A stretch of DNA of 64,000 nt from Natronohydrobacter thiooxidans. GTDB taxonomy: Bacteria; Pseudomonadota; Alphaproteobacteria; Rhodobacterales; Rhodobacteraceae. This document shows positions 19,282-27,767 of this stretch, piece after piece. Where the stretch lies: contig NZ_MJAP01000033.1 in the NCBI RefSeq assembly GCF_001884735.1, forward strand, positions 62,001-126,000, written 5' to 3'. Every line of letters begins with the position of its first letter. Within the stretch, counting starts at the first letter, position 1. Under the pieces are notes generated by a model. It was not told the origin of the DNA. It was given only the letters and a program-made list of their open reading frames with translations, and did no database searches. The position numbers were made by a program, and so were the translations under genes.

Positions 19282-20398
19282 CCTTTGCGCCTTTCTCCAA
19301 TGCCTCGGCGCGGGCGCGGCCCTTGGGCGTCAGTTGCCAATGCGGCGTGGTTTCGGGCGCATGGGTGGTTTCGCGCAGCAATCCGCGCGCGGTCAGATCC
19401 GACAGCGCGGCATCGGTCGCGGCCCGGTGTTCCAGACGCAGCATCCCCTGTTCGGCCGGGTAATCCGGGTCATCATGGGCACGGGCCAGCGCATGGATCG
19501 TGCCCAGCACCTGATCCGAGCGCAGATTGCGCGCGCGCCTGCGCCGGGCAAGTTCCTGCCAGACCAGCCCGCGCCCCGGTGCTGCCAGCATCGAGAGCGC
19601 GACAAAACCCGTCGCCACCAACACGACCACCGGCCCAGTGGCCAGCCCCCGCGCGCCTGCGCTGATCAGCGCGCCGATCACGCCCGAGGCGACGGCAAAT
19701 CCCATCGACAGAAACACCATCGCCCCCAGCGAGCGCGCCCATTGCCGGGCCGCCGCTGCAGGCGCGATCAGCAGCGCCACCATCAGGATCACCCCCACCA
19801 TCTGCAACCCGGCGACGATGGCCAGCGCCACCATCACCGTCAGCAGGGCCTGCACGCCCCCGACAGGCAGGCCGATCGCCTGCGCGAAATCGGGATCGAA
19901 ACTCACGAGCTTCGCCTCTTTCCAGACCAGCGCAAGGATGCTCAGCGCGGCCAGTGCCAGCCCGCCCATGATCCACAGATCACTGCGCAGGGTCGCGGCG
20001 GCCTGCCCGAACAGAAAGGCAGACAGGCCCGCACTGGCTGCGCCCGACTGCCCCTGCGCATGGCTGAGCAGCACGATGCCGATGGCGAAACTCACCCCCA
20101 GCACCACACCCAGCGCCGCATCGGGTTTCAGCCGCGTCTGCCTTGTGATCGCGATCACGGCCAGCGCCGCCAGCCCGCCCGAGAGTGCGGCACCGGTCAG
20201 GATCGCGCCCAGATCGCGCCCGCCTGCAATCAGAAAGCCCAGCACGATCCCCGGAAGGGCGGCATGGCTGACCGTATCGCCCAGGAGACTCTGACCGCGC
20301 AGCAGCGCAAAGGCGCCCAACGCCCCGCTGATCAGCCCCAGAAGCGCCGCGCCCAGCAGAACGGTCTGCACAATCTGGCTCGAAAGAACTGCGCCCAT
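19274..20398 (-). CDS. Metal ABC importer permease (TroC/SitC-like) with C-terminal winged-helix-like tail
   Basis: The protein has 374 residues. The first ~280 residues form an ABC-3 permease (GALGAFALLRGQSLLGDTVS near the N-terminus). The tail from about residue 290 is soluble, with a DtxR/MntR-like helix-wing pattern: ALSDLTARGLLRET, HWQLTPKGRARAEALE. It begins one base after the ATPase gene. TroC-type permeases with such tails are known, but what the tail does (metal sensing, coupling to the ATPase) is not established. Confidence 0.9.
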   Translation of the reverse strand: MGAVLSSQIVQTVLLGAALLGLISGALGAFALLRGQSLLGDTVSHAALPGIVLGFLIAGGRDLGAILTGAALSGGLAALAVIAITRQTRLKPDAALGVVLGVSFAIGIVLLSHAQGQSGAASAGLSAFLFGQAAATLRSDLWIMGGLALAALSILALVWKEAKLVSFDPDFAQAIGLPVGGVQALLTVMVALAIVAGLQMVGVILMVALLIAPAAAARQWARSLGAMVFLSMGFAVASGVIGALISAGARGLATGPVVVLVATGFVALSMLAAPGRGLVWQELARRRRARNLRSDQVLGTIHALARAHDDPDYPAEQGMLRLEHRAATDAALSDLTARGLLRETTHAPETTPHWQLTPKGRARAEALEKGAKDA

Positions 20399-20399
20399 C

Positions 20400-21146
20400 T
20401 CAGCCCCGGATCAGTGCGGCACTATGGCCATAGGTCTGGCGCAGGTTCTCGGGCGTGTAGGTCGCGCGCAGCGGGCCTTGCGCCACGATTCTTGTGTTTA
20501 GCATCACCAGCCAGTCGAAATACTGCTCCACCGTCGAGAGGTCATGATGCACCACGATCAGGGTCTTGCCCCGGTCGCGCAGGGATTTCAGCAGCGCGAT
20601 GATGATATCCTCGGTCGGGCGGTCGACGCCCGCCATGGGTTCATCGAGGAAATAGAGATCGGCATCCTGCACCAGCGCGCGGGCGATGAACACCCGCTGT
20701 TGCTGGCCGCCTGAAAGCTGGCTGATCTGGCGGCGGGCGTAATCCTGCATGCCGACGGCACGGAGCGCCTCCATCGCCTTCTCGCGCTCGCGCGCGCCGG
20801 GGCGGCGCAACCAGCCCAGCTGCCCGTAGAGCCCCATCGTGACCACATCCAGCACATCGGTCGGGAAATCCCAATCCACGGTCGAGCGCTGCGGGACATA
20901 GCCGATGCGCTTGCGCATGCGGGTTATGGGCTGGCCGAACAGGCGGATATGCCCCGCGACAGGGGGCACCAGCCCCAGAGCCGCCTTGATCAGCGTCGAT
21001 TTGCCCGAGCCATTCGGTCCGACAATGGCCGCCATTACCCCCGGCGGCACGTCAATGTCGATATCCCACAGGGCGGGTTCCGCCCCGTAGGTGACCGTCA
21101 GATCCTCGACATGCAGCGCGAATTGCGGCTCGTGCAGATCGCTCAT
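20400..21146 (-). CDS. Metal ABC importer ATP-binding protein (TroB/SitB-like)
   Basis: The protein has 248 residues from the ATG at 21146, which overlaps the binding-protein stop as ATGA; a GTG seven codons upstream is rejected. Walker A is GPNGSGKST, the Q-loop region is YVPQRSTVDWDFPTDVLDVV, the signature LSGGQQQRVFIARAL, Walker B LYFLDEP and the H-loop VVHHD. The QRSTVDWDFP segment is characteristic of manganese/zinc-type (TroB, MntB) importers. It energises the two permeases encoded downstream. Confidence 0.95.
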   Translation of the reverse strand: MSDLHEPQFALHVEDLTVTYGAEPALWDIDIDVPPGVMAAIVGPNGSGKSTLIKAALGLVPPVAGHIRLFGQPITRMRKRIGYVPQRSTVDWDFPTDVLDVVTMGLYGQLGWLRRPGAREREKAMEALRAVGMQDYARRQISQLSGGQQQRVFIARALVQDADLYFLDEPMAGVDRPTEDIIIALLKSLRDRGKTLIVVHHDLSTVEQYFDWLVMLNTRIVAQGPLRATYTPENLRQTYGHSAALIRG

Positions 21147-22090
21147 CGCAACGCCTGTTCCGCCCAATCGGCCAGTGCCTCGGGCACCGGGGGCAGGGTG
21201 CCGCCAAGCGCGGCCGTGATCGTGGCGATATTCGACCAGATCATGCCGATATAATCCTCGCCCAACTGGCCGGGCTCGCCCATGGCATCGGCAAACAGCT
21301 CGCCCCCGATCACCACCTCATGCCCCTGCGCCCGGACCTCGGCCACCAGCGCCTCGATGCTGCGCGGGTTGATCGTGGTTTCCACGAATACCGCCGGGAC
21401 GCCATGTTCGACGACGAATGCCGCAACCTCGCGGATATCAGCAATCGAGGGTTCGGCATCCGTGCTGATCCCGGCAACGGCCTCCGAGGCCTCGATCTCA
21501 TAGGCACGCGAGAAATAGTTGAAGGCATCATGCGCTGTCACCAGAAGCCGGGTCTCTTCCGGGATCGAGTCTATCGCGAGGCGTGCCCAGTCATCAAGCG
21601 CTTCCAGCTGGGCGGAATATTCGGCGGCATTCTGCGCCATGGCCTCCGCGCAATCCGGTCGCGCCTTGGACAGGAGTTGCGATACCTGCGGGATGGCCTG
21701 CGCCCAGAGACCGGCCGCCATCCAGACATGCGGATCGGGCTGGCCGTCATCATCCAGCAGATCTTCGGGGGCATAGGTCGCGGCCAGAACCCCCAGAACC
21801 GGCTTGCGCCCGCGCATCGCCTCCAGCGGGCGGGTCATCTGCGCCTCCAGCGCGGGGTCCAGATAGAGGATCACATCCGCCTGATCGAGCCGACCGATAT
21901 CCGACGCGCGCGGGGTGTAGAGATGCGGATCACTGCCTGGCCCCATCAGCGCCTCGGCGGCCACGCATTCCCCGCCAATCGCCTGCACCATGTCAGACAG
22001 CATCCCGATTGTGGACAGCACCCGCAAAGGCTCTGTCGCGAGGGCGGGATAGGGCAGGGCAAGCGCCGTGAGGGCGGCCAGATATCGCAT
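21143..22090 (-). CDS. Metal ABC importer substrate-binding protein (TroA/SitA-like)
   Basis: This 315-residue periplasmic cluster A-I binding protein has a signal peptide (MRYLAALTALALPYPALA). Metal-ligand regions are GPGSDPHLYTPRASD and PDPHVWMA (histidines), then glutamate and aspartate in the C-terminal lobe. There is no His-rich loop of the ZnuA type, which together with the Fur-like operator favours Mn2+ or Fe2+ rather than Zn2+ as cargo; that is an inference. GGAGA lies seven bases before the ATG. It is the first gene of the importer operon. Confidence 0.92.
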   Translation of the reverse strand: MRYLAALTALALPYPALATEPLRVLSTIGMLSDMVQAIGGECVAAEALMGPGSDPHLYTPRASDIGRLDQADVILYLDPALEAQMTRPLEAMRGRKPVLGVLAATYAPEDLLDDDGQPDPHVWMAAGLWAQAIPQVSQLLSKARPDCAEAMAQNAAEYSAQLEALDDWARLAIDSIPEETRLLVTAHDAFNYFSRAYEIEASEAVAGISTDAEPSIADIREVAAFVVEHGVPAVFVETTINPRSIEALVAEVRAQGHEVVIGGELFADAMGEPGQLGEDYIGMIWSNIATITAALGGTLPPVPEALADWAEQALR

Positions 22091-22117
22091 GAGGATCTCC
22101 TGTGGTTGAATTGCAAA

Positions 22118-22132
22118 TGAGAATTATTCTCA
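22118..22132. promoter_or_regulatory. Fur/Mur-type operator upstream of the metal importer operon
   Basis: TGAGAATTATTCTCA is a perfect 7-1-7 inverted repeat lying 28 bp before the substrate-binding-protein ATG. It matches the Fur 7-1-7 pattern TGATAATnATTATCA in 12 of 14 arm positions. In alphaproteobacteria the Fur homologue often acts as a manganese regulator (Mur), so repression by Mn-loaded protein is the expected control. It also lies between this gene and gapR. Confidence 0.75.
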
Positions 22133-22229
22133 AAAACGGCGCATGTCAATTCCTCTTTCAAGTCTTGCAGCGCCCCGCGTGATTGGGCATCACCACCGCA
22201 TAACTGACAAATCAGGACAGGATCCGAGC

Positions 22230-22487
22230 ATGAGCGATATCACCCAGGACGCCTATAACGTCACCGCCGATGAACTGCGCCAGTTCATCGAGCGTTACGA
22301 GCATCTGGAAGCCGAGAAGAAAGACATCACCGACCAGCAAAAGGAAGTGATGGCCGAGGCCAAGGGGCGCGGCTACGATACCAAGGTGCTGCGCAAGATC
22401 ATCGCCATGCGCAAACGCAAGCCCGACGAGATTGCCGAGGAAGAAGCGGTGCTTGAGCTCTACAAGGCCGCTCTGGGCATGGAATAA
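22230..22487 (+). CDS. gapR: GapR family DNA-binding protein (DUF2312)
   Basis: This 85-residue helical, charged protein starts at 22230 (MSDITQDAYNVTADELRQF) with GGACAGGATC upstream. The hallmark segments are IERYEHLEAEKKDI, EVMAEAKGRGYDTKVLRKII and a C-terminal EEEAVLELYKAALG. Caulobacter GapR forms a clamp around overtwisted DNA ahead of replication and transcription and assists type II topoisomerases. The same role is likely here. It is monocistronic, divergent from the metal operon, and ends at a 13-bp hairpin. Confidence 0.93.
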   Translation: MSDITQDAYNVTADELRQFIERYEHLEAEKKDITDQQKEVMAEAKGRGYDTKVLRKIIAMRKRKPDEIAEEEAVLELYKAALGME

Positions 22488-22495
22488 GCGGAATT

Positions 22496-22531
22496 CGCCA
22501 TCCCGGCCTCCGGACAGGGGCCGGGATGGCG
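22496..22531. terminator. 13-bp hairpin between convergent gapR and the sulfotransferase-like gene
   Basis: CGCCATCCCGGCC (22496-22508) and GGCCGGGATGGCG (22519-22531) form a perfect stem with a 10-nt loop, 9 bases after the gapR stop. No T-tract follows. It could serve both converging transcripts. Confidence 0.6.
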
Positions 22532-22553
22532 CTTCGGGCGGCCCGCATCAGCG

Positions 22554-23429
22554 TCAGGGCTGGATCAGGGACACACCCTCCATCGCCGCGATCCGCGCGG
22601 TGTCTTCTTCATAAAGCTCCGTCAGCAGATCGACATGGGCTTCGTCCCAGCCCGTCGCGCTGACATCGACATCCAGCTTCTGATCGTCACAGAACTTGTC
22701 GAGAAAGACCGAAATCACCTTCTGGCGGTGCGCGTCATCCACCGGCGGAGAGGCCGCCAGATAGGCCGCCAGTTTCTGCGACGCGCCATCGACAAGCACA
22801 GTGTCAAACCAGTTGAAACTGTTCTCGAATTCCTGCTCGGGGCTGTAGCCCGCGACCAGCCGCAGCACCCGGTGCCAGATGAAGGGCGTATCCTCGTCGC
22901 ACCAGAGCGTCAGTTTCGCCTCTGGCCAGATCAGGCGGAATTCCTCGGTCAGTTCCGACCAGCGCAGATCCGTGCCCGCGATCTGCAGGCTGGGTCCGCC
23001 CTGCGCCTGCACCTGACCATTGCTCAGATAAGCGGGAACGAAAGAGGCGGGGTTGCGCACGGCAAGGAATATCTCGACCTGATGACCTGCGAAGATATTG
23101 CGCAAGGCCGCGATTCGCCGCGCGGCACCGGGGTAGAAGCGGCGTTCATCAAGGCAATCGGGCAGCCGCGACAAGAGGCGTTGCGCCGAGAGCACCAGCC
23201 TGCGTGTATCTGCCCCGGCCCCGGTGGCGGTCAGAAGCCGCTCGAAGGCTCTCGGTGCGCCATGGCCCGAAGCGATATGATCCGCTGCGTCGTTCAGCAG
23301 AGACTGAAAGTCGCGCGCCCGCGGCACCAGTATCCCCTGCGCGGCAAGCATGTCCGAATTCGCCATCAGACAATCCCGCAACTGCGAATCGTCCGTCAGA
23401 TGTGCGCCCAGATGCAATGCGATTTCCAT
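22554..23429 (-). CDS. Hypothetical protein, degenerate sulfotransferase-like fold
   Basis: The 291-residue soluble protein is not recognised with certainty. The N-terminus EIALHLGAHLTDDSQLRD resembles the nucleotide-binding loop of sulfotransferase-like P-loop proteins (HIGxxKTGTTSLQ), but the usual K-T-G/T residues are replaced, so co-substrate binding is doubtful. A later VEIFLAVRNPASFVPAY segment resembles the 3'-phosphate-binding strand (RNPxxxxxS/A). Such proteins often sit near surface-polysaccharide genes in Rhodobacteraceae. Here it lies between gapR and tRNA-Thr without an operon partner. Confidence 0.6.
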   Translation of the reverse strand: MEIALHLGAHLTDDSQLRDCLMANSDMLAAQGILVPRARDFQSLLNDAADHIASGHGAPRAFERLLTATGAGADTRRLVLSAQRLLSRLPDCLDERRFYPGAARRIAALRNIFAGHQVEIFLAVRNPASFVPAYLSNGQVQAQGGPSLQIAGTDLRWSELTEEFRLIWPEAKLTLWCDEDTPFIWHRVLRLVAGYSPEQEFENSFNWFDTVLVDGASQKLAAYLAASPPVDDAHRQKVISVFLDKFCDDQKLDVDVSATGWDEAHVDLLTELYEEDTARIAAMEGVSLIQP

Positions 23430-23606
23430 GGTGCTTGCGCCTTCCTGCTAGTGCGGAAAACTTGCCATTGGAATGTGACCGCCTTTGGACATGATAAAGG
23501 CCACAGTATGACGAATGTTAACGGGTCGTGAATCGTCAAACACGACGTCTTCCGGCGTTTTCACATATTGAGCCGGAGCGCGATTACCCTTATGGAGGCC
23601 CCAGAG

Positions 23607-23682
23607 GCCGGCTTAGCTCAGTTGGTAGAGCAGTGGTTTTGTAAACCGAAGGTCGGGGGTTCGAGTCCCTCAGCCGGCACCA
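23607..23682 (+). tRNA. tRNA-Thr (anticodon TGT)
   Basis: A 76-nt cloverleaf has the acceptor stem GCCGGCT/AGCCGGC, D-arm AGCTCAGTTGGTAGAGC, an anticodon loop reading TTTGTAA, T-arm GGGGGTTCGAGTCCCTC and encoded 3' CCA at 23680-23682. Confidence 0.97.
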
Positions 23683-23763
23683 GATCCCGACGTGTCCGAA
23701 CTACCGGCCTGCAGGCGACATCCTTTGGCGCAGTCCCTTTCATGCGGTCCCGTGATATGACAA

Positions 23764-23789
23764 AGGGGCCGCCTTTTCGGGCAGCCCCT
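23764..23789. terminator. Hairpin downstream of tRNA-Thr / NYN gene
   Basis: AGGGGC (23764-23769) pairs with GCCCCT (23784-23789), continued after one mismatch by GCC/GGC around a TTTTCG loop. It lies between the tRNA and the 3' end of the minus-strand NYN gene; the T-runs on either side are short. Confidence 0.45.
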
Positions 23790-23814
23790 CCGCAAGCATC
23801 TGTCACAGCCGCAA

Positions 23815-24390
23815 TTACTGGTCGGTCAGTTCCGCGTTTGGCTCACGTTCGAACCGGGGTTCGCGAGGCGGTCGGCCAATCACGTCGCGCAATTCATCCA
23901 GCTCGATGAAATTGTCGGCCTGCCGACGCAGGTCATCCGCGATCATTGGCGGAGAGCTGCGGATGGTCGAGACCACCGAGACGCGCACGCCCTGACGCTG
24001 CAGGCTCTCAACGAGCGGCCGGAAGTCGCCGTCGCCGGAGAACAACACGGCATGATCCAGACGCGGCGCGAGTTCCATCGCATCCACGGCCAGTTCGATG
24101 TCCATATTGCCTTTGACTTTTCTGCGGCCCATGGAATCTGTGTATTCTTTCGCGGCCTTTGTCACCATATTGTAACCATTATAGTGCAACCAGTCGACCA
24201 GCGGGCGGATCGGGGAGTAGTCGTCATTCTCAAGCAGCGCGGTATAATAAAAGGCGCGCAGCAACTTGCCGCGACGCATGAATTCTTGCCGCAAGAGCTT
24301 GTAGTCGATATCGAACCCCAGTGCCTTGCCGGCAGCATAGAGGTTCGCCCCATCTATAAACAGCGCAAGCCGTTCGTCTTTATAGAACAT
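23815..24390 (-). CDS. NYN domain protein (LabA/DUF88 family)
   Basis: The 191-residue protein has the PIN-like NYN fold: ALFIDGANLYAAGKALG at the N-terminus, KGNMDIELAVDAMEL in the middle and HAVLFSGDGDFRPLVESL, supplying the conserved aspartates of a metal-dependent nuclease site. A charged C-terminal tail (about residues 170-191) follows. NYN proteins are thought to act on RNA; no specific substrate can be named. The gene is divergent from folK, sharing a 72-bp intergenic region. Confidence 0.9.
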   Translation of the reverse strand: MFYKDERLALFIDGANLYAAGKALGFDIDYKLLRQEFMRRGKLLRAFYYTALLENDDYSPIRPLVDWLHYNGYNMVTKAAKEYTDSMGRRKVKGNMDIELAVDAMELAPRLDHAVLFSGDGDFRPLVESLQRQGVRVSVVSTIRSSPPMIADDLRRQADNFIELDELRDVIGRPPREPRFEREPNAELTDQ

Positions 24391-24462
24391 TTCGGTGACC
24401 TTGTAAGAAGTAGAGTTCAGGGAGAAAACGCAGTAGCCGGACCCCCAAGCCTCAGGATGAAA

Positions 24463-25155
24463 ATGAGCCCATCAAACACCATTGCGTCCCAACATAGCAC
24501 GATAGATAACCAGCATGAAGAGAAATGCAATCTCGTGCTGTTGGCGTTAGGGGGTAACCTGAAAGGGCAAATGGATAGCCCCATTGCGCAGATCGACGCG
24601 GCGATAGCCGAAATTTCCGCAGCGGATCTTGGACTTGCTTCCATCAGCAGATATTGGCGTACGCCCGCTTTTCCACCCGGTTCCGGTCCCGATTTCGTGA
24701 ATGCGGCGGTCGCGTGCCGCAGCGCCCTGCCACCATCAGAGATACTTGCGCGCCTGCACCAGATCGAAGAGCAGGCCGGGCGCGCCAGAGGCGCGCGCTG
24801 GGCGCCGCGGGTGATCGATATCGATCTGCTGGCCGTGGGCGATCTGGTGTTGCCGGATCCGGAGCGCTACAATCACTGGCGCACGCTGCCCGCCGAGGCG
24901 CAGCGCATCCACACGCCCGAGACGCTGATCCTGCCCCATCCGCGCCTGCAGGACCGGGCCTTTGTGCTGGTGCCACTGGCCGATATCGCGCCGGACTGGC
25001 GTCACCCGGTGCTGGGCAAGAGCGTTACGCAGATGCTTGCCGGGCTTCCCGCCGCGGATCTGGACCAGATTACGCCGGTTTCACATGAAATTCACGGGGT
25101 TTTGCCGCGCGATGGCTTGTCATGCGCGCCGCATCGCAGTAAGGACGGCGCTTGA
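24463..25155 (+). CDS. folK: 2-amino-4-hydroxy-6-hydroxymethyldihydropteridine pyrophosphokinase
   Basis: The 230-residue enzyme adds pyrophosphate to the pterin precursor of folate. AGGA (24454-24457) lies five bases before the ATG at 24463, which is preferred to the ATG at 24457 and to the much longer upstream frame. The N-terminus carries about 20 non-family residues before [13 protein letters not shown]. The HPPK signature is [14 protein letters not shown], with [21 protein letters not shown] downstream. It is longer than E. coli FolK (159) because of terminal extensions. The gene is probably cotranscribed with rpoZ. Confidence 0.92.
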   Translation: MSPSNTIASQHSTIDNQHEEKCNLVLLALGGNLKGQMDSPIAQIDAAIAEISAADLGLASISRYWRTPAFPPGSGPDFVNAAVACRSALPPSEILARLHQIEEQAGRARGARWAPRVIDIDLLAVGDLVLPDPERYNHWRTLPAEAQRIHTPETLILPHPRLQDRAFVLVPLADIAPDWRHPVLGKSVTQMLAGLPAADLDQITPVSHEIHGVLPRDGLSCAPHRSKDGA

Positions 25156-25186
25156 TCCGGATTTTCAGACGAGATGGAGCTTGCTT

Positions 25187-25546
25187 ATGGCCCGCGTGAC
25201 GGTGGAAGATTGCGTCGACAAGGTGCCCAACCGCTTTGAGCTGGTGGCGATTGCCTCGCATCGTGCCCGCGAGATTGCGGCGGGTGCGCCAATCACGGTT
25301 GACCGCGACAACGACAAGAACCCGGTCGTGGCCCTGCGTGAGATTGCCGAGGAAACCCAGGCTGCCGATCAACTGCGCGAGCGCATGATCGAGAGCCTGC
25401 AGACCCAGATCGAAGTCGACATGCCCGAGGATGACGATATGGCGCTGCTGCTTGGCGGGGCCGAGAACGATCAGCCCGAGCAGGACGGGATGAATGAAGC
25501 CCAGATGCTGCGCGCTCTGATGGAGGCGCAGGGGCAGGCTGGCTGA
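25187..25546 (+). CDS. rpoZ: DNA-directed RNA polymerase omega subunit
   Basis: The 119-residue small RNAP subunit starts with [20 protein letters not shown] and contains [14 protein letters not shown] and PVVALREIA, the family core. GGAG sits seven bases before the ATG at 25187. The C-terminal half is acidic, as in other alphaproteobacteria. Adjacent placement to the (p)ppGpp synthetase/hydrolase gene is the usual alphaproteobacterial arrangement and is functionally apt, since omega is part of a ppGpp-binding site on RNAP. Confidence 0.96.
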   Translation: MARVTVEDCVDKVPNRFELVAIASHRAREIAAGAPITVDRDNDKNPVVALREIAEETQAADQLRERMIESLQTQIEVDMPEDDDMALLLGGAENDQPEQDGMNEAQMLRALMEAQGQAG

Positions 25547-25605
25547 TCGTCGCCTGCCTTGGCAGGCGTGATCGGCAGGCGTGAGGGGCAGAAAGGGCCA
25601 CAGGC

Positions 25606-27723
25606 GTGATCTCGCAGGATGATCTGGTCGCGCTTGTGCGCAATTACAATCCACGCTGCGACGAGGCCCTGATCCGGCAGGCCTGGGATTATGGCGCGCG
25701 CATGCATGAAGGGCAGTTCCGCCATTCCGGCGAGCCCTATTTCACGCATCCTGTCGCGGTCGCGGCGCTTCTCACCGAAATGCGGCTGGATGATGCGACC
25801 ATCATCACGGCCCTTCTGCACGACACGATAGAGGACACGAAATCGACCTTCTCCGAAGTCGCGCGGCTGTTTGGCGCAGAGATTGCCGAACTGGTCGATG
25901 GTGTCACGAAGCTGACCAATCTTCAGCTCTCCTCCTCCGAAGCCAAGCAGGCCGAGAATATCCGCAAGCTCCTGATCGCCATGTCGCGCGACCTGCGGGT
26001 GATTTTGGTAAAGCTCGCCGACCGGCTGCACAACATGCGCACCATCCGCTCGATGCGGATGGAGAAACAGGCCCAGAAAGCGCGCGAGACCATGGATATC
26101 TACGCCCCCCTTGCGGGTCGGATGGGTATGCAATGGATGCGCGAGGAACTGGAAGACCTGTCCTTCCGCGTGCTCAACCCCGAAGCGCGCAACTCGATCC
26201 TGCGCCGCTTCATCACGCTGCAACGCGAGGCCGGTGATGTCGTGCATCGAATCAGCGCCGATATCCGCGCCGAACTCGACCGCACGGGCATAGAGGCCGA
26301 TGTCTACGGGCGCGCGAAGAAACCCTATTCGATCTGGCGCAAGATGCAGGAGAAGGAACTGGCCTTCTCGCGTCTGTCCGATATCTATGGCTTCCGCATC
26401 ATCACCGACACGCCGGACAATTGCTACCGCGTGCTGGGGGCCGTGCATGCGCGCTGGCGCGCGGTGCCGGGGCGGTTCAAGGATTATATCAGCCAGCCCA
26501 AATCGAACGGCTATCGCTCGATCCATACCACAGTCTCGGGGCGCGACGGCAAGCGCGTGGAAATCCAGATCCGCACGCGCGAGATGCATGAAGTGGCCGA
26601 AGCCGGGGTTGCCGCGCATTGGGCCTACCGCGATGGCCAGCGTTCGGAGAACCCCTTTGCCGTGGACCCGGCAAAATGGATCAACACCCTGACCGAAGGG
26701 TTTGATTCGGAAGACGATTACGATGCCTTCCTTGAGCATGTGAAGCTTGAGATGTATTCGGATCAGGTCTTCTGCTTCTCGCCCAAGGGCGATGTGATCC
26801 AGCTCCCGCGCGGCGCGACACCGCTCGATTTCGCCTATGCCATCCATACAAGGATCGGCGATAGCTGCGTTTCGGCCAAGGTGGACGGGTTGCGCGTGCC
26901 GCTCTGGACCCGGCTGCGCAACGGCCAGTCGGTCGAGATCATCACCGCCGAGGGCCAGCGCCCGCAATCAAGCTGGATCGATATCGTGGTGACGGGGCGC
27001 GCGAAATCCGCCATCCGCCGCGCGCTGCGCGACGAGGATCGCGAGCGCTTCAGCCGTCTGGGCAACGAGCTTCTGCGTCTGGCGTTTGAATCCGCCGGGC
27101 GCGATCTCAGCCCCAAGGCGCTGACCACCGCCGCCAAGCTTCTGAACATCCCCGATGCCGGTGAATTGCGCGCGCGCGTGGGCGCGGCCGAGATCAGTGC
27201 CCGCCGCGTGGTGACGGCACTTTATCCCGAAATCGGCCTGTCCCAGCCCGAGGTTGATGCCTCGCGCCCGGTCGCCGGGCTGGAGGCGGATCAGTCCTTC
27301 CGCCGCGCCCCCTGCTGCCAGCCGCTGCCGGGTGAACGGATCATCGGCATCACCTATCGCGGCAAGGGCGTTGTCGCGCATTGCATGGATTGCGAGGCGC
27401 TGGCGGATTTCGAGGACCAGCCCGAACGCTGGATCGACCTGCGCTGGCTCGACGGCAGTCATCCGGCAGTCTATGGCGTGACACTGGATCTGACGATTTC
27501 CAATGACGCTGGCGTACTTGGGCGTGTCTGCAGCTTGATTGGCGAGCATAAGGCCAATATCTCTGACCTGCGCTTCATTGACCGCAAGCCTGATTTTTAC
27601 CGATTGTTGCTAGAGGTGAATCTGCAGGGCATATCGCATCTGCATCAGGTCTTGACGGCGTTGGAGGCAGAAACCGCTGTCGCACAGGTCGCGCGGTCGC
27701 AGGATTCGTCCCTGCGCCCCTGA
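25606..27723 (+). CDS. rsh: Bifunctional (p)ppGpp synthetase/hydrolase (RelA/SpoT, Rsh)
   Basis: The protein has 705 residues from a GTG at 25606, eight bases after AAAGGG. Domain order is HD hydrolase (HD pair at residues 72-73 in LLHDTIEDT), synthetase with GRFKDYISQPKSNGYRSIHT, TGS (about 385-445), a helical region and a C-terminal ACT domain. The RFKD sequence is the RxKD form associated with bifunctional enzymes rather than the ExDD form of monofunctional RelA. An intact HD site agrees. A single such enzyme is typical of alphaproteobacteria and runs the stringent response. Confidence 0.97.
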   Translation: MISQDDLVALVRNYNPRCDEALIRQAWDYGARMHEGQFRHSGEPYFTHPVAVAALLTEMRLDDATIITALLHDTIEDTKSTFSEVARLFGAEIAELVDGVTKLTNLQLSSSEAKQAENIRKLLIAMSRDLRVILVKLADRLHNMRTIRSMRMEKQAQKARETMDIYAPLAGRMGMQWMREELEDLSFRVLNPEARNSILRRFITLQREAGDVVHRISADIRAELDRTGIEADVYGRAKKPYSIWRKMQEKELAFSRLSDIYGFRIITDTPDNCYRVLGAVHARWRAVPGRFKDYISQPKSNGYRSIHTTVSGRDGKRVEIQIRTREMHEVAEAGVAAHWAYRDGQRSENPFAVDPAKWINTLTEGFDSEDDYDAFLEHVKLEMYSDQVFCFSPKGDVIQLPRGATPLDFAYAIHTRIGDSCVSAKVDGLRVPLWTRLRNGQSVEIITAEGQRPQSSWIDIVVTGRAKSAIRRALRDEDRERFSRLGNELLRLAFESAGRDLSPKALTTAAKLLNIPDAGELRARVGAAEISARRVVTALYPEIGLSQPEVDASRPVAGLEADQSFRRAPCCQPLPGERIIGITYRGKGVVAHCMDCEALADFEDQPERWIDLRWLDGSHPAVYGVTLDLTISNDAGVLGRVCSLIGEHKANISDLRFIDRKPDFYRLLLEVNLQGISHLHQVLTALEAETAVAQVARSQDSSLRP

Positions 27724-27767
27724 CCTGCACCTGTGGGGCAGGCATCGAATAGAGGAAGTGAGCGGGT

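Noticed and set aside
18740..20602. A 620-codon plus-strand frame across the metal-permease genes
   Set aside because: Antisense to two overlapping permease genes with clear motifs; no ribosome-binding site and low-complexity S/P/R composition.
22143..22229. Longer GapR start at 22143
   Set aside because: The added residues overlap the upstream promoter region and are not family-like; the 85-residue form matches GapR length.
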